A DNA stretch of 64,000 nt from Arthrobacter sp. StoSoilA2 (GTDB taxonomy: Bacteria; Actinomycetota; Actinomycetes; Actinomycetales; Micrococcaceae), in the NCBI RefSeq assembly GCF_019977195.1, contig NZ_AP024643.1, positions 2,356,001 to 2,420,000 of the forward strand, read 5' to 3'. Positions 8,826 to 19,600 of the stretch are shown piece by piece. Position 1 is the stretch's first letter. Every line of letters begins with the position of its first letter. A program made the position numbers and the translations under genes. Under the pieces are notes generated by a model. That model saw only the letters and a program-made list of their open reading frames with translations, made no database searches and was not told where the DNA came from.

Positions 8826-9578
8826 CAAGATTCCGGGGCTGCCCGGGCTACCCCGTTTAACGGGTATGGTCGTTAAGGTCTATCGGCGCGCTGCCTGTTT
8901 GCGTATGCGGCTGGCAAAGTCAGATTGGGCGAAGACCGTCCACACGTGAGGCTATGTGCGATGTCGAAGTAGGGGGACAGGATCATTGGAGACCTGACAG
9001 CGGGCGGCCACGCCGGGCCGCCGATCCTTCAGGTCGTCCGGGCCAGGGCCGGTATCAGCTCATATGTCGGCCTTCGACAACTGCACGTAACTTCACCCTT
9101 GAGCCGTTCCGCTCTTGGTGACGACGCGCGCCTCGTCACCTGTCCTGCTGTCCGAGTACGAGGGACTTCATCGTCGAGGCAGAAGCTGTTGGGTGGACAG
9201 GCAGAGATGTCCTGGCCCTGTTGCCGCTTATGAGTCGTTTGTTCTTGGGAGCGTTCTCGACAGGTCCGGGCGCAGTGTCGTGTTTGATCCCACCGGCCAA
9301 GTAGTTTGAATCCTGACACAGCAGTCCCGCTTGATCTTCGGATCAAGCGGGACTGCTGTGATTTGAGAATAGATTCATTCGACGGACTCTTTGCCGATAA
9401 TGGATATCTGTTTAGCTGAAGTAGCCCGTACATGCTGGCTGATTCACTCGTCCGAGGCGGTAGGGGCCCGCTGCTGGAGTCCCTTGGCGTGGCTCTTTGG
9501 GGAGCCGCACAAACGGCAAAAAATCGTACGCTTAGGCGTTCGGGGTGGGCGGGCTGGGAGCCTTAGAGGCCGGTTGCG
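8826..9578. other. Intergenic stretch with one very strong hairpin
   Basis: No gene is supported. Short frames on both strands are of even quality and lack motifs or ribosome-binding sites. The only strong signal is the 20-bp hairpin at 9317-9360, given separately. Confidence 0.5.
9317..9360. terminator. Perfect 20-bp stem with TTCG tetraloop
   Basis: 9317-9336 and 9341-9360 are exact reverse complements around TTCG. This is the most stable hairpin I see in the window. No recognisable gene ends within several hundred bases on either side: the gene at 8532-8825 ends about 490 bases upstream and the minus-strand gene at 9579 ends about 220 bases away. It may terminate an unrecognised transcript or serve both flanks. 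Confidence 0.65.
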
Positions 9579-9800
9579 TTACTTGTCGTAGGCGGACGGT
9601 GACGATCCAGCGTTGTTCCCAGATGTTGCCATTTCCTTCCACCACGCCTCGCCTGCCATCATCTCCCTGACCTGGCTGTCAGTGAGCTGAGGATGGGCCT
9701 CGGTGGTGTGCGCCTTGATGTTTTGGAACAGCTCTTCGTCATCCGCGCCGGTGAACTCGATCCTCTCGTGCGAGGGATCTACACAGTGGAATCCGCGCAT
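9579..9800 (-). CDS. DUF1059 domain protein
   Basis: 73 residues: MRGFHCVDPSHERIEF, then ADDEELFQNIKAHTTEAHP and LTDSQVREMM. This is the DUF1059 pattern (an FxC core near the start and a conserved HxxxxHP). An AAGGAGG Shine-Dalgarno sits 6 bases before the ATG at 9800. Two exact 9-bp repeats (GAACGTTTG) lie directly upstream. The function of the family is unknown to me. It appears to be a single-gene unit. Confidence 0.85.
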   Translation of the reverse strand: MRGFHCVDPSHERIEFTGADDEELFQNIKAHTTEAHPQLTDSQVREMMAGEAWWKEMATSGNNAGSSPSAYDK

Positions 9801-9812
9801 TGCTCCTCCTTG

Positions 9813-9840
9813 GAACGTTTGCGGTTGTACAGAACGTTTG
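9813..9840 (-). promoter_or_regulatory. Paired 9-bp direct repeat before the DUF1059 gene
   Basis: GAACGTTTG occurs at 9813-9821 and 9832-9840, 19 bases apart, just upstream of the AAGGAGG of the DUF1059 gene. The near two-turn spacing suits a regulator bound on one face of the DNA. No regulator is assigned. Confidence 0.35.
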
Positions 9841-10396
9841 AATTATGGACCCTGCGCGCCGTGGCGACAAGGTCCGCCGGGTCCATCTTCTGGCGGTTTG
9901 TCATTGCTGCGCGTGTTGGCTCGAGAGCGGATCGTGCCACCAGAGCAATCGCCACGTGTGATGGAAGCGAAGGGGTCACCCACTACCTGAAGCCGGTTAC
10001 CGTGCTTGATCAGGCCCCGCATGGTCACCTCGGCAAGGATGGTGCCTGAGGGATCAACACTTCGGACCTGTCTTCCTCAATGGCCCTGCTGGCCTCCATC
10101 ATCCCGTCGTCAAATAACTAGGTCGACAAACCATGAGCATGGTGTCCGGTGAAGGATCCCTCATCGAACGCCTGTTAAGTACAGTAAGCCGAACGGACTA
10201 TGGGACATCCTGGTGGTCGCGAGCCCGCCTCAGCGTCTAGCCCCCAACCGACAATCATTGCCAACGGCAATGACGCCAGAAATAGGGCGGGTCTGGGGCG
10301 GAAGGATTGAACATCTGGTCCGCGTCCTAGGATTTCTTTCAGTTGGGAATCCACTGTCAATTCACGATTACCGGTGGCGAATCTGATGCGTACCGG
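9841..10396. other. Intergenic stretch, no gene supported
   Basis: Nothing coding is convincing. 10257-10273 is an inverted repeat (CATTGCC, 3-nt gap, GGCAATG), about 125 bases beyond the 3' end of the minus-strand hydroxylase gene; it could be a weak terminator or a binding site. Confidence 0.45.
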
Positions 10397-12397
10397 TCAT
10401 TTTGAGAAGGTGAGATCGTCGTTACGAGCGTTGCTGATGTGGACGTCGGTCGGGGTGGGCGCGTCGGGCAGCGCAGCGGATGGAAGTTGCCCTGACTTCT
10501 TGTTCGGCAGCAGGGGTGCAAAGAAGGCGCCCAGTTCTGCTGTTGCCGTGAGTGGAAGGACGTTTGCCACGTACTGGTCGGGGCGGACCACCACTACGAC
10601 GCCGCCGCGGTCCACGCCACGCAGCTCGAAGATGTCCGAGGCGGGATCCGTGGCGTAGACCTTCTCGTAGTCCGTGAGCTGGAAAGGTCCGACTTGTGGT
10701 TTGAACACTGCGGGAACGTGGTTGATGTCGACGCTCATGTGGTCCTGCTGGTAGATCACCTTCAGATCGAACCACGCGTCCGCGTCGGCACCTTCCGGAG
10801 TGGCGGCGAGCGGCGATTCGGGTGAATTGGCGATCCACTCGGCGAATTCTTCGGCCGGTGAGGCGGTTCCCGCTTTCGGGTTTTGGGGTGTCGCGTGGTC
10901 GGCGAAAACATAGATGCGCCAGCGACCGTCCGCAGTTGCGTGATGGCCGAGGTGAATCGGGTTGCTGTCACCCACCCGCACAACGGGCTCGGACTTGAAG
11001 CGCTTGCCGATGGGGAAGCCGGTTGCAAGGTGCTGGTGTTCGGGGGCGGCTACCAACATTGAGGGAGCGTATTCGGTCATGAAACCGGCAGGGAATTCGG
11101 CGGTGCGGACGTAGAAGTCCTCAAGCTCTGAAGGGTCTTCGAACTCCTCGGGCTTTTTTGCCATGAGGGTGGACCATTCCTTGTCGAAGTCGATGAGGTT
11201 CTTGGCCACCACCTGCCGCTCTTCGGAGTAGGTAGACAGCAGAGACTCGGGGCTGCGGCCCTCGAGAACGTGGCCGAGCTTCCAGGCGACGTTGAAGCCG
11301 TCCTGCATCGAAACGTTCATGCCTTGGCCGGCCTTGGCGCTGTGGGTGTGGCAGGCGTCGCCAGTGATGAACACCCGTGGGGTCCGTGTGCCGCGATCCT
11401 CCGGCAGGACGTCGTCGAACCTGTCCGTGAGCCGGTGGCCGACCTCGTAGACGCTGTGCCAGGCGATGTCACGGACATCCAGGGTGTAGGGGTGGAGGAT
11501 CTCGTTGGCCTTGTTGACGATTTCATCGATGGAGGTGCGACGCACAGCGCCGTTGTTGTTGGGCTCAACCTCGCCGAGGTCAACATACATTCGGAACAGG
11601 TGGCCGCCTTCGCGCGGGATCAGCAGGATGCTGCCGCCGGTTCCTGACTGGATGGCGCACTTGAGACGAACATCTGGAAAGTCCGTGACTGCCATGACAT
11701 CCATGACGCCCCAGGCGTGATTGGCTTGGTCTCCGGCGAGGGTACAGCCGATGGACTCGCGGACCTTGCTGCGTGCGCCGTCGGCGCCGATAACGTATTT
11801 GGCTTGGACGATGCGTTCCTGCCCTTCGTGGGGGCCGGAGGTGTGGGCCAGGGTCACCGTAACGGGATATTCTCCCTCCTCCGTGACGCTCAGGGAACGA
11901 AACTCAAAGCCATAGTCGGGGGACATCCGTGTAGGCGAATTGGCCATGAACTCGGCGAAGTAGTCCAGCACGCGCGCCTGGTTAACGACCAGGTGGGGGA
12001 ATTCGCTGATGTCGGAGGGGTCATCCGGGGTACGGGCAACGCGAATGATGCGCGAGGGGTCCGCGGGATCGGGCTTCCAGAATGCCGTCTCGGTGATCCG
12101 ATATGCCTCGGCGATGATCCGCTCGGCGAATCCGAAGGCCTGGAACGTCTCTACTGTGCGGGTCTGAATGCCGTCGGCCTGGCCGATGGCGAGCCTCCCC
12201 GGACGGCGCTCCACGATGCGCGTGGTGACGCCTGGGAATTGGGACAGTTGAGCGGCCGCGAGCATGCCGGCGGGCCCGGTGCCGACGATCAGCACGTCGA
12301 CCTCGTTCGGCAGTTCAACTGGCCTGTTGATGCCGACTCCTGCTGCCGGCTGTATCCGGGGGTCCCCGGATACATAACCGTGATGGTGAAACTGCAC
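10397..12397 (-). CDS. FAD-dependent aromatic hydroxylase (phenol 2-monooxygenase / 3-hydroxybenzoate 4-monooxygenase type)
   Basis: 666 residues, the size of the PheA/MobA flavoprotein monooxygenases. The N-terminal FAD fold is at VLIVGTGPAGMLAAAQL (~35-51), the DG motif at YVIGADGARSKVRES, and the GD motif at RVFITGDACHTHSAKAGQG. A C-terminal thioredoxin-like domain (~480-640) is characteristic of this subgroup. Expected reaction: NAD(P)H- and O2-dependent ring hydroxylation of a phenolic acid or phenol; the substrate cannot be read. It starts at GTG 12397 behind a GAGG. It lies downstream of a MarR-PLP decarboxylase pair in the same direction after a 222-base gap, so it may form one aromatic-degradation unit with them. 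Confidence 0.88.
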   Translation of the reverse strand: MQFHHHGYVSGDPRIQPAAGVGINRPVELPNEVDVLIVGTGPAGMLAAAQLSQFPGVTTRIVERRPGRLAIGQADGIQTRTVETFQAFGFAERIIAEAYRITETAFWKPDPADPSRIIRVARTPDDPSDISEFPHLVVNQARVLDYFAEFMANSPTRMSPDYGFEFRSLSVTEEGEYPVTVTLAHTSGPHEGQERIVQAKYVIGADGARSKVRESIGCTLAGDQANHAWGVMDVMAVTDFPDVRLKCAIQSGTGGSILLIPREGGHLFRMYVDLGEVEPNNNGAVRRTSIDEIVNKANEILHPYTLDVRDIAWHSVYEVGHRLTDRFDDVLPEDRGTRTPRVFITGDACHTHSAKAGQGMNVSMQDGFNVAWKLGHVLEGRSPESLLSTYSEERQVVAKNLIDFDKEWSTLMAKKPEEFEDPSELEDFYVRTAEFPAGFMTEYAPSMLVAAPEHQHLATGFPIGKRFKSEPVVRVGDSNPIHLGHHATADGRWRIYVFADHATPQNPKAGTASPAEEFAEWIANSPESPLAATPEGADADAWFDLKVIYQQDHMSVDINHVPAVFKPQVGPFQLTDYEKVYATDPASDIFELRGVDRGGVVVVVRPDQYVANVLPLTATAELGAFFAPLLPNKKSGQLPSAALPDAPTPTDVHISNARNDDLTFSK

Positions 12398-12619
12398 GGG
12401 AAATTCCTCACTACGTTGTAAGTCGGTCAGCGTCGAAGCTCTTCATAACCAGACGCGCGGTATCTGAAATTTGACTCTCCGCATCTGGATGCATCGCCCA
12501 AGGCCTGCAGTCCCTGAGGTGCACGTCCAGGTGCGTTTGTATCGCCCACGGTCGGGGCATGCGCGGGAAGTCGTTGGTAATCCGGGTTCAAGCCCTGCGC
12601 GGGCGACAATGCTGCACGT

Positions 12620-13993
12620 TTAGCTTGTCCGTGAGGGCTGTTGCTCCATCGACGCAATGAGGCGGTGGCTGAATTCCTGGGCCAATTGGAGGTGGTCGGG
12701 TTTCATGGCACAGGATCTAAGGACAGTGGTGTAGTCACTATCAACTTCGACCCATGGATGGTTCCTCGCAAGCCACTTGCTGTCGACCCGATATAGTGCC
12801 AAGTGCCAGCCGTCCTGGGCCATAGCCGCGAACGCATCTTCTGTTGCCGCCGATATTTGCCCGGTGGTAGGACGTCGAGGGAAGGCGCAAACAATGTCAA
12901 GTTCGGGTTCGACCACGAGCTCAGCACCGTCGGCGGCTCTGATGATGTGAGCTATTTGCAGCGCGGCCTTTCGGCCGTCGGCGATAATCGATCCCATTCC
13001 CTCGCGTGACAACCCCAGAGCTTCAACCGTGGTCCAGAATGCTGCCGCCGACGCTCCCGCTCTGGAGCACTCCAGACTGATCTCACCAAGATGAAGGTCA
13101 GACGAAGTGAAGTAGGTGTAGGGGGAATTGTGCGAGTAGAGCTGGCCGACAGATGGGTCAGCGAAGAGCACAGATCCGCATCCATAAGGTTGAAGTCCGT
13201 GCTTATGTGGATCTACGACGATTGAATCCGCCCGGCGTATGGCCAGGAAGGGGGCAGGATCAACCAACGGTTCCGGACCAGTTGCCAGGAGGGTGTGAAA
13301 TCCTCCGTAAGCTGCATCGATATGTAGCCGGGCTCCGAATTCGGCTGCCAGGTCCGCTGCCTCATGGACCTGATCCAGTGCACCAAGACCGGTCGTGCCC
13401 AAAGTGACGACAACGGTCCCGACACCACCCTGTGCCAGCCTGGTCCTGAGATCCGGCATTGAAAGGCGGCCGAGGGCGTCTTCCGGAATGGTTTCATGCG
13501 GGGTTCCGAGCAACCGGCACATGCGCTCGTGGGTGTAGTGGGCGTTCGTTCCGGACAGTATGACCTTGCCGGGATGCAACTCCCTGGCAACCCAGAGCGC
13601 CTCAAGGTTGGCGATGGTGCCGGAAGACGTCAGATGGCCCAGATGTTCCTCGTAGCCGAACATTGCCGCAAGTTTGGCCACGACTTCCTTTTCCAAGACT
13701 GCGGTCGCGGGGCCTCCGTCCATGGCATGGTTGTTCGGATTGATCAGTGCCGTGATGGCCTGCGCAACCCAAGCCACAGGGTGCGGGGGCTTAAGGAGTT
13801 GGCCGATGTACTTTGCATCCCCGTATGGATACATGTTGGCCAGCCGTTCAACCAAGGAGGACAGGGCAGCTGAGCCTGATGAGTCAATTCCAGGACCTCC
13901 GGCCCACAACGTGGAATGCGCCTCCAAGTCTTTGGCGCGTTGCCTTAGCTCGGCGATCACGGTGTCGTCCAAGCGGACGTCTTGAGCCCTCAT
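12620..13993 (-). CDS. Pyridoxal-phosphate-dependent decarboxylase (group II amino acid decarboxylase fold)
   Basis: 457 residues. LTSSGTIANLEALWVAREL (~125-143) binds the cofactor phosphate, HIDAAYGGF (~230) holds the PLP aspartate, and VDPHKHGLQPYGCG carries the Schiff-base lysine. These are the hallmarks of aromatic-L-amino-acid/glutamate-type decarboxylases, although here ALF/tyrosine-phenol features are absent and the substrate is unknown. AGGAG overlaps the first ATG (13999), so I place the start at the third codon (13993, MRAQDVRL). It follows the marR gene by 9 bases and is probably co-transcribed with it. Confidence 0.85.
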   Translation of the reverse strand: MRAQDVRLDDTVIAELRQRAKDLEAHSTLWAGGPGIDSSGSAALSSLVERLANMYPYGDAKYIGQLLKPPHPVAWVAQAITALINPNNHAMDGGPATAVLEKEVVAKLAAMFGYEEHLGHLTSSGTIANLEALWVARELHPGKVILSGTNAHYTHERMCRLLGTPHETIPEDALGRLSMPDLRTRLAQGGVGTVVVTLGTTGLGALDQVHEAADLAAEFGARLHIDAAYGGFHTLLATGPEPLVDPAPFLAIRRADSIVVDPHKHGLQPYGCGSVLFADPSVGQLYSHNSPYTYFTSSDLHLGEISLECSRAGASAAAFWTTVEALGLSREGMGSIIADGRKAALQIAHIIRAADGAELVVEPELDIVCAFPRRPTTGQISAATEDAFAAMAQDGWHLALYRVDSKWLARNHPWVEVDSDYTTVLRSCAMKPDHLQLAQEFSHRLIASMEQQPSRTS

Positions 13994-14002
13994 GTGCATC
14001 TC

Positions 14003-14593
14003 CTATAGTTCTAGCTGGTTCGGGGGAGCTGGATGGTGCAACAACAGCTTGCGCAGCAGTTGGGCCAGGATTGACGCTTCGGTTTCGGTGAGTCCCGCGG
14101 CCCAGGCTTGCTCGCGCTGGTTGTTGATCTGGAAGAGATCGGCCAGCGTTTGCTCGCCTTCGTCCGAAAGCTGCACTACGGTTTTGCGCTTGTCCTCCGG
14201 ATCCGGTTCTCGGGTAACGAGCCCGCTCTTCTCCAATGTGTTGAGCAAGCTGGCGATGGAAGCCGTGGAAACGCTGGACAACCGGGCCAGCTCGTTTGGG
14301 TTAACCTGCCTCACTGACTTGATGGTGAACAAGAGGCGGTACCCGGCGAAGCTGATGCCCATGGGGCGGTGCACCGAGACTTCCATGTCCGTGGTCATCC
14401 TGTTTGCGGCTCGGATGAGGTTGAAACACAACGCCATGGCGGGCGAATTGACCTCCGGGTACAGGTCAATCGCTGCGGCATGTGCCAGTGATTCATATTC
14501 AAAGGACCCGACGCGCTTCGCCTTCTGGACATTGGCAGTCATCCGGGACGGTTCCTCAGCGGTTGCAGATTCCTCTGCGTCTTCAGCGATCAC
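14003..14593 (-). CDS. MarR-family transcriptional regulator
   Basis: 196 residues with a winged helix-turn-helix: QVNPNELARLSSVSTASIAS, LLNTLEKSGLVTREPD and the wing DKRKTVVQLSDEGEQTL. A helical N-terminal extension of ~45 residues is longer than usual. It heads a minus-strand group with the PLP decarboxylase (9-base gap) and possibly the aromatic hydroxylase. A 14-bp palindrome lies 40 bases before its start, so autoregulation with relief by an aromatic ligand is likely; the ligand is not known. Confidence 0.88.
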   Translation of the reverse strand: MIAEDAEESATAEEPSRMTANVQKAKRVGSFEYESLAHAAAIDLYPEVNSPAMALCFNLIRAANRMTTDMEVSVHRPMGISFAGYRLLFTIKSVRQVNPNELARLSSVSTASIASLLNTLEKSGLVTREPDPEDKRKTVVQLSDEGEQTLADLFQINNQREQAWAAGLTETEASILAQLLRKLLLHHPAPPNQLEL

Positions 14594-14632
14594 AATATCT
14601 CCAATAACGATCAGAAGGCGGCAGCCGTATTT

Positions 14633-14646
14633 GCTAGAAGTCTAGC
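14633..14646. promoter_or_regulatory. Palindrome upstream of marR, candidate operator
   Basis: GCTAGA-AG-TCTAGC is a perfect 6-2-6 inverted repeat 40 bases upstream of the marR start at 14593. The flanking TTGC and GCAA-like ends extend the symmetry loosely. Size and location fit a MarR dimer site. Confidence 0.5.
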
Positions 14647-16644
14647 TTAGTATTGCAAACTGTGCCACTTGGAACCTAAGTTAGGCGGGGGAGTGTTGAC
14701 CGCTGACGGAGTAGGTAGATGTCGGAATGGTCGTTGAACTTCCGGACCGGAGGGCGGAATACTGCCTTCCGCACCTTCATGGACGAGGCTTCCCGCGCGG
14801 GGCGCCTTCGCCGGGGTACTGTGCATGCTCAGCTTCCGGCGCGCGGGCAAGCACGCTAGATATCTATCTATTGAATCGATCGCCAGCAAAAGATGAGCGT
14901 GGGGGCAGGGTCGATGAAACGTATGACTGCAGCGCAGCATCATCTCTGATCAAGGCGACCTGGCGTGGACTGCGATCTATTTGCTCAGAGTGGGCTCTTA
15001 CTCGCGGAAGCTCGCGAAGGTGGGCAGAATCTCGCCGATAGCTGCTTTCTCTGCTTCATAGGTCACTGCCTCGGGATCGGTGAATGAGGTAATTGGGAGA
15101 ATCTAGTGCAGGAGCGGCTGCGGTCGTTACGTTGCCGTCAAGTGACCGGGGCGCCGCCTGCAGAGCCGGAAAATCCTGGGCCGGTGGCAGATTTGAAAGA
15201 AATTCCCGGAGCGTTCTGTGCTTCATGCCTGTGGCGTCTCGGTGAGGATATTGCTGAGACCAAAGTGCCGATCGCCGTGGAGGCCGCTCCACAGCCGTCT
15301 GCCAACCATAGTGGCACCGTTGCGCCGTGGTCTCAGGCTCATTAACAATGGCCCCGAATCGATTCGGATGTACCCAAATCCCTTTCCGGTACTGTGAGGC
15401 TGACGCGAAATTCAAGAAGTACGACATGGTGAACATGAAGGTCACACCAGCTGTCAAAGATCGACGGCCTGAGAGCTACACTCTGATCCTCAACTCGTTG
15501 ACCATTGTTTCTCACCTGGAGCCGTGGAAGCCGCGTCATTCTGCATCAACTGATTCCGTGGACCGGACGAAGTTACTTGGCCACAGAATCACAAAAGATA
15601 TCTGTATCAATGGGCCTGTACGCTGTCCGTGCACCGAGCCGTCGTGAGTGAGAGCTCGTCAACGTCATCATAAAATCGTGCCCATCCACCTCTACATACG
15701 TTTCCGAAAGTAGCGCCACCAGCAGGTCTTCCATGGAGATGAGTACGTCGTGGTCGACCTCAGTGCGACCTGGCATTCCAAAACAGGATGAAATTCATGA
15801 CTGCTGACCAAGGAAATGAGGGCGGACAAACCCCTTGTTGACCTGCCCAGATCCAGCTCATTTTATCTTGCGCTGAGGGCAAATACACAACTTTGTCCTT
15901 AGTACGAACACTGAGTCTTAACGGTAGACGCCTGCACCTAAAGACGAGTGGGCAGGCCTGTCGAATAGTCTGACTAACTTCCATTGCTAGGACAGCTCAC
16001 GGACAGTTATTCTTCGAGTGTGGAATGGACCGTGGCAGCGGGGCGTGACGGCGACAAGGTTGCCTTCCCAAACGATTACCGTTGCCCAGTTGCGCTTCTG
16101 CAAGCAGTTCAGGAAGCATGGAAATCCATACCTACTACAGGTCTTTCCCATCCGCCGACGTACACAGCCCGGCGTTTTGGGCGGCATCGTTGCCGCCGTC
16201 AGGGGTTCACCCGTGCCGCTTACCGAACGCATGGTCTCCGCCCAATGGGTGATGCGTTTCTCTGCAGAATCGTGAGGAGATCACCCTGTTCGTAAAAGTC
16301 CATGATCAGGCGTCTGAAGCGGTTAACGACGCCTGCGGCACCTGACCGCACACCTCAGTCGACGCCAGCGCTGTCCGGCGGAGGACCGTTTGCCAGCTCA
16401 GTGGAGCATTCTTGAGCGGTCGTGTTGAAGCTGTGGCTTCACGGCGTCGGAGGGCCTGTGCGGTTCTCGAATTACCCTGCGGGCATTTTCGCGTGCTGAG
16501 AGGCCATGGGGAAGCTACTGAGTTCCCGTCCACATTTTGAAGCTCAGCGATGAAGCCAACGTTCGTTCCGTCGAATCTGACGCCTTGGTTTTCCACTACT
16601 TGCGGTCCTGGCCTGCTATGGCCAGTCGAATCGAAGGACCAATC
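14647..16644. other. 2-kb stretch without a supportable gene
   Basis: Several frames of 60-135 residues exist on both strands, none with a motif or ribosome-binding site. A minus-strand stretch at about 14998-15095 reads ITSFTDPEAVTYEAEKAAIG then EILPTFASFRE before a stop and could be the tail of a lost gene. The codon pattern is otherwise random. Promoter elements for the oxidase gene at 16645 presumably lie in the last 100 bases but are not obvious. Confidence 0.5.
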
Positions 16645-19600
16645 ATGCAACGCATCTTCTCCTCACGGCCCCTCGCGCTACTTGCGAGCTTATCCCTTGC
16701 AGTCGCCGGATCCGTCTTGAGCCAGCTCCCGGCAGCCGCGCCCGCGGCTGCAGCGGTACCTCTGGCCACGGACCGGATTGTCAGTACGCACCAGAGCACG
16801 CCTTCGACACGAATCGTCTCGCCCGCCTTCACGACAGGCCAGGCGAACGAACTCCTCATTGCCTTCGTCATGTCGGATGGGCCTCAATCCACCGCGGAGT
16901 CTTTCACGTCGGTCGCCGGTGGCGGCCTCTCTTGGCGGTTGCGCCAGCGGACCAACGTCCGACGGGGCACTGCGGAGATTTGGCAGGCCGCCGCGCCGAC
17001 CATACTGACGAACGCCACGGTTACGGCGACTAACTCGGGCACATACCAGTCGTCGATGACTGTTGTTACATTTGTCGGCGCGGATTTGGCCACTGACGGC
17101 GCCGTTGGAACAGGGAACGCCGCTACTGGAGCGCCCAGCGCTTCCCTGACCACCACGCGGGCCGGCTCATGGGTGTGGGGAGCAGGAAATGACTGGGACA
17201 AAGCCATCGCCCGTACTGTCGGCGTCGGGCAGACAAAGGTCGATGAGTACCTCTCAAGCCACGGCGATACGTTCTGGGTCCAGCGCCAAAGCACAATGAC
17301 GACGACGGCACCTCCTACTGTCGTCGCGATCAACGACACAGCACCCACAACTGACCAGTGGAACCTCTCCGTCGTAGAAATTCTTCCGGCCTCGACGGCA
17401 ACAGGTGACACCACTGCGCCGCTGATCTCCTCTGTGTCTGCCGGCACGCCCGGTTCCAGCGGAGCAACCATCACCTGGACCACCGACGAAGCTTCCAGCT
17501 CGCAAGTGGAATATGGCACAACCACGGCATACGGCCAGAGCACGGTTCAGAATTCCACACTACAGACCACGCACTCGCAGGCACTGTCCGGGCTTTCGGC
17601 CAGCACGCTGTACCACTACAGGGTGAAATCTGCCGACGCGGCAGGCAATCTTGCCGTCTCGGGCGACGCGACCTTCACCACAGCGACCGGGTCCAGCACG
17701 GACCCATCAGTGGTGGGCTCGTGGGGCCCTGTCGTCGCTTGGCCGGAGGTCTCCATCCACGCGGCACTCACACCTACCGGCAAGGTTCTTACCTGGCAGG
17801 GCGACTTCTCCCAAGGCGGCCAGCAGTACCTGCTCGATCCCGCGACAGGCAGCTTCATCCAGGTACCGAGCGCAGCCGCCGACCTCTTTTGCGCAGGGCA
17901 AGCGGTCTTGTCCGACGGTCGTATTCTCGTCGTAGGCGGGACATCCACAAAAGGTGGGCTGGGTATCCGCGATGTGACGGCCTTCGACCCGGCTACGGAA
18001 ACCTGGCAGACCCTGGCCCCCATGAACCACCCACGTTGGTACCCGACGGCGACGACGCTCGCCGACGGACGCGTACTGGTGACCTCCGGTTCGAACACCA
18101 GTTTGACAGACCTCGTGACCGTCCCCGAAGTTTATTCACCCACCACGAACTCGTGGACGGACCTGACGGGCGCGAACCGGAGCATCCCGTACTACCCCTT
18201 CATGTATCAACTACCCGACGGCCGCATCCTCCAGTCAGGGGCGTCCGAACAAGCCACCTCGAGCCTGGCCCTCAATGTGTCCACACAGCAATGGACCACC
18301 GTGGACTCCCGCGTCCTGGACGGCGCCTCGATCGCGAACTATGCGCCGGGGAAATTCATCAAAGCCGGATCTGCCTCGGACAGTGGATTCACGGGTCAGT
18401 CCACCAATACCGCCTACACCCTGGACATGAACGCGCCAAACCCGTTATGGCAGGGGACGGCCCCCATGGCGTTTCCGCGTAGCTTCGTGAACTTGACGAA
18501 CCTTCCGGATGGCACAGTCCTTGCGACGGGAGGTGGAACGGACAAATCTGGTCAGGACGTCACCAAAGCTGTGATGCAGGCTGAGGTCTGGCAACCCGCA
18601 ACCGGAACGTGGAGCACCATGGCGCCGATGTCGGTTCCCCGCCTCTACCACTCGGTGGCCGTCTTGCTCCCGGACGGTCGGGTCTTCGTATCCGGCAGCG
18701 GCGGGGATGACGGGGTCGCGGACCAGAAAAGCTATCAGATCTACTCCCCGCCATACCTCTTCAAAGGTCCGCGGCCGAGCATCTCCAGCGTTCCGGGCAG
18801 CGTACAGTACGGTTCGGCGGCGTTCATCGGAACACCGGATGCGACCAGGATCCAATCCGTATCCCTGATCAAGACAGGATCCGTAACCCATGCCTTCGAT
18901 GAGAACGCGAGGGCCTTGAACCTGAACTTCTCGCAGGCCTCCGGCGGTCTCAACGTCCAAATGCCTGTCGACGGCAACTATGCCCCTCCGGGGTATTACA
19001 TGCTCTCGATCGTTGACGGCAATGGTGTCCCATCGACGGCCGGCATGCTCCGGTTGCCGGCGCCGGGCCAGGACACCACTGCTCCAACGGCGCCCACGGG
19101 CCTGACGGCGTCTGCATCTGCGGGGCAGATCGCCTTGACATGGACGGCCAGCACAGACAACGTGGGTGTCACCTCGTACCGGGTCTCGCGCGATGGAACC
19201 GTGATCGGGACCTCGGCGTCGACCAACTACGCCGACAGTTCTGTGGTCGCCGGTACTACGTACACCTACACAGTCACCGCCCTCGACGCGGCAGGCAATA
19301 TCAGCCCGCCGTCGAACGCTGCCACGACGCAAGCCGTCGCCGCACCTACTGGAATCACGATCGATAAGATCGTCTCCGCTCACCAAGGAACCAGCACGAC
19401 GACGATCAGCACAACCGGGGTGACGACCACCGGCTCCAACGAACTTATCCTTGCCTTCATCAGTTCCGATGGACCGAACTCCGCCAATTCAGCCCGGATT
19501 GCGGCCGTTTCCGGCGCAGGGCTCAGCTGGACACTCCGACAAAGAACCAACACGCAACCTGGCACGGCCGAGATCTGGCAAGCGGTCGCCCCCGGCCCGC

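Noticed and set aside
11717..12421. 234-codon plus-strand frame opposite the hydroxylase
   Set aside because: Covers the conserved FAD-binding region of the minus-strand gene and shows no motif of its own.
15573..15776. 67-residue minus-strand frame with SMEDLLVALLSETYVEVDG
   Set aside because: Reasonable composition but no ribosome-binding site, family motif or gene context.
18445..19386. 313-codon minus-strand frame inside the copper oxidase gene
   Set aside because: Opposite the conserved Kelch/DUF1929 core; Arg-rich shadow sequence.
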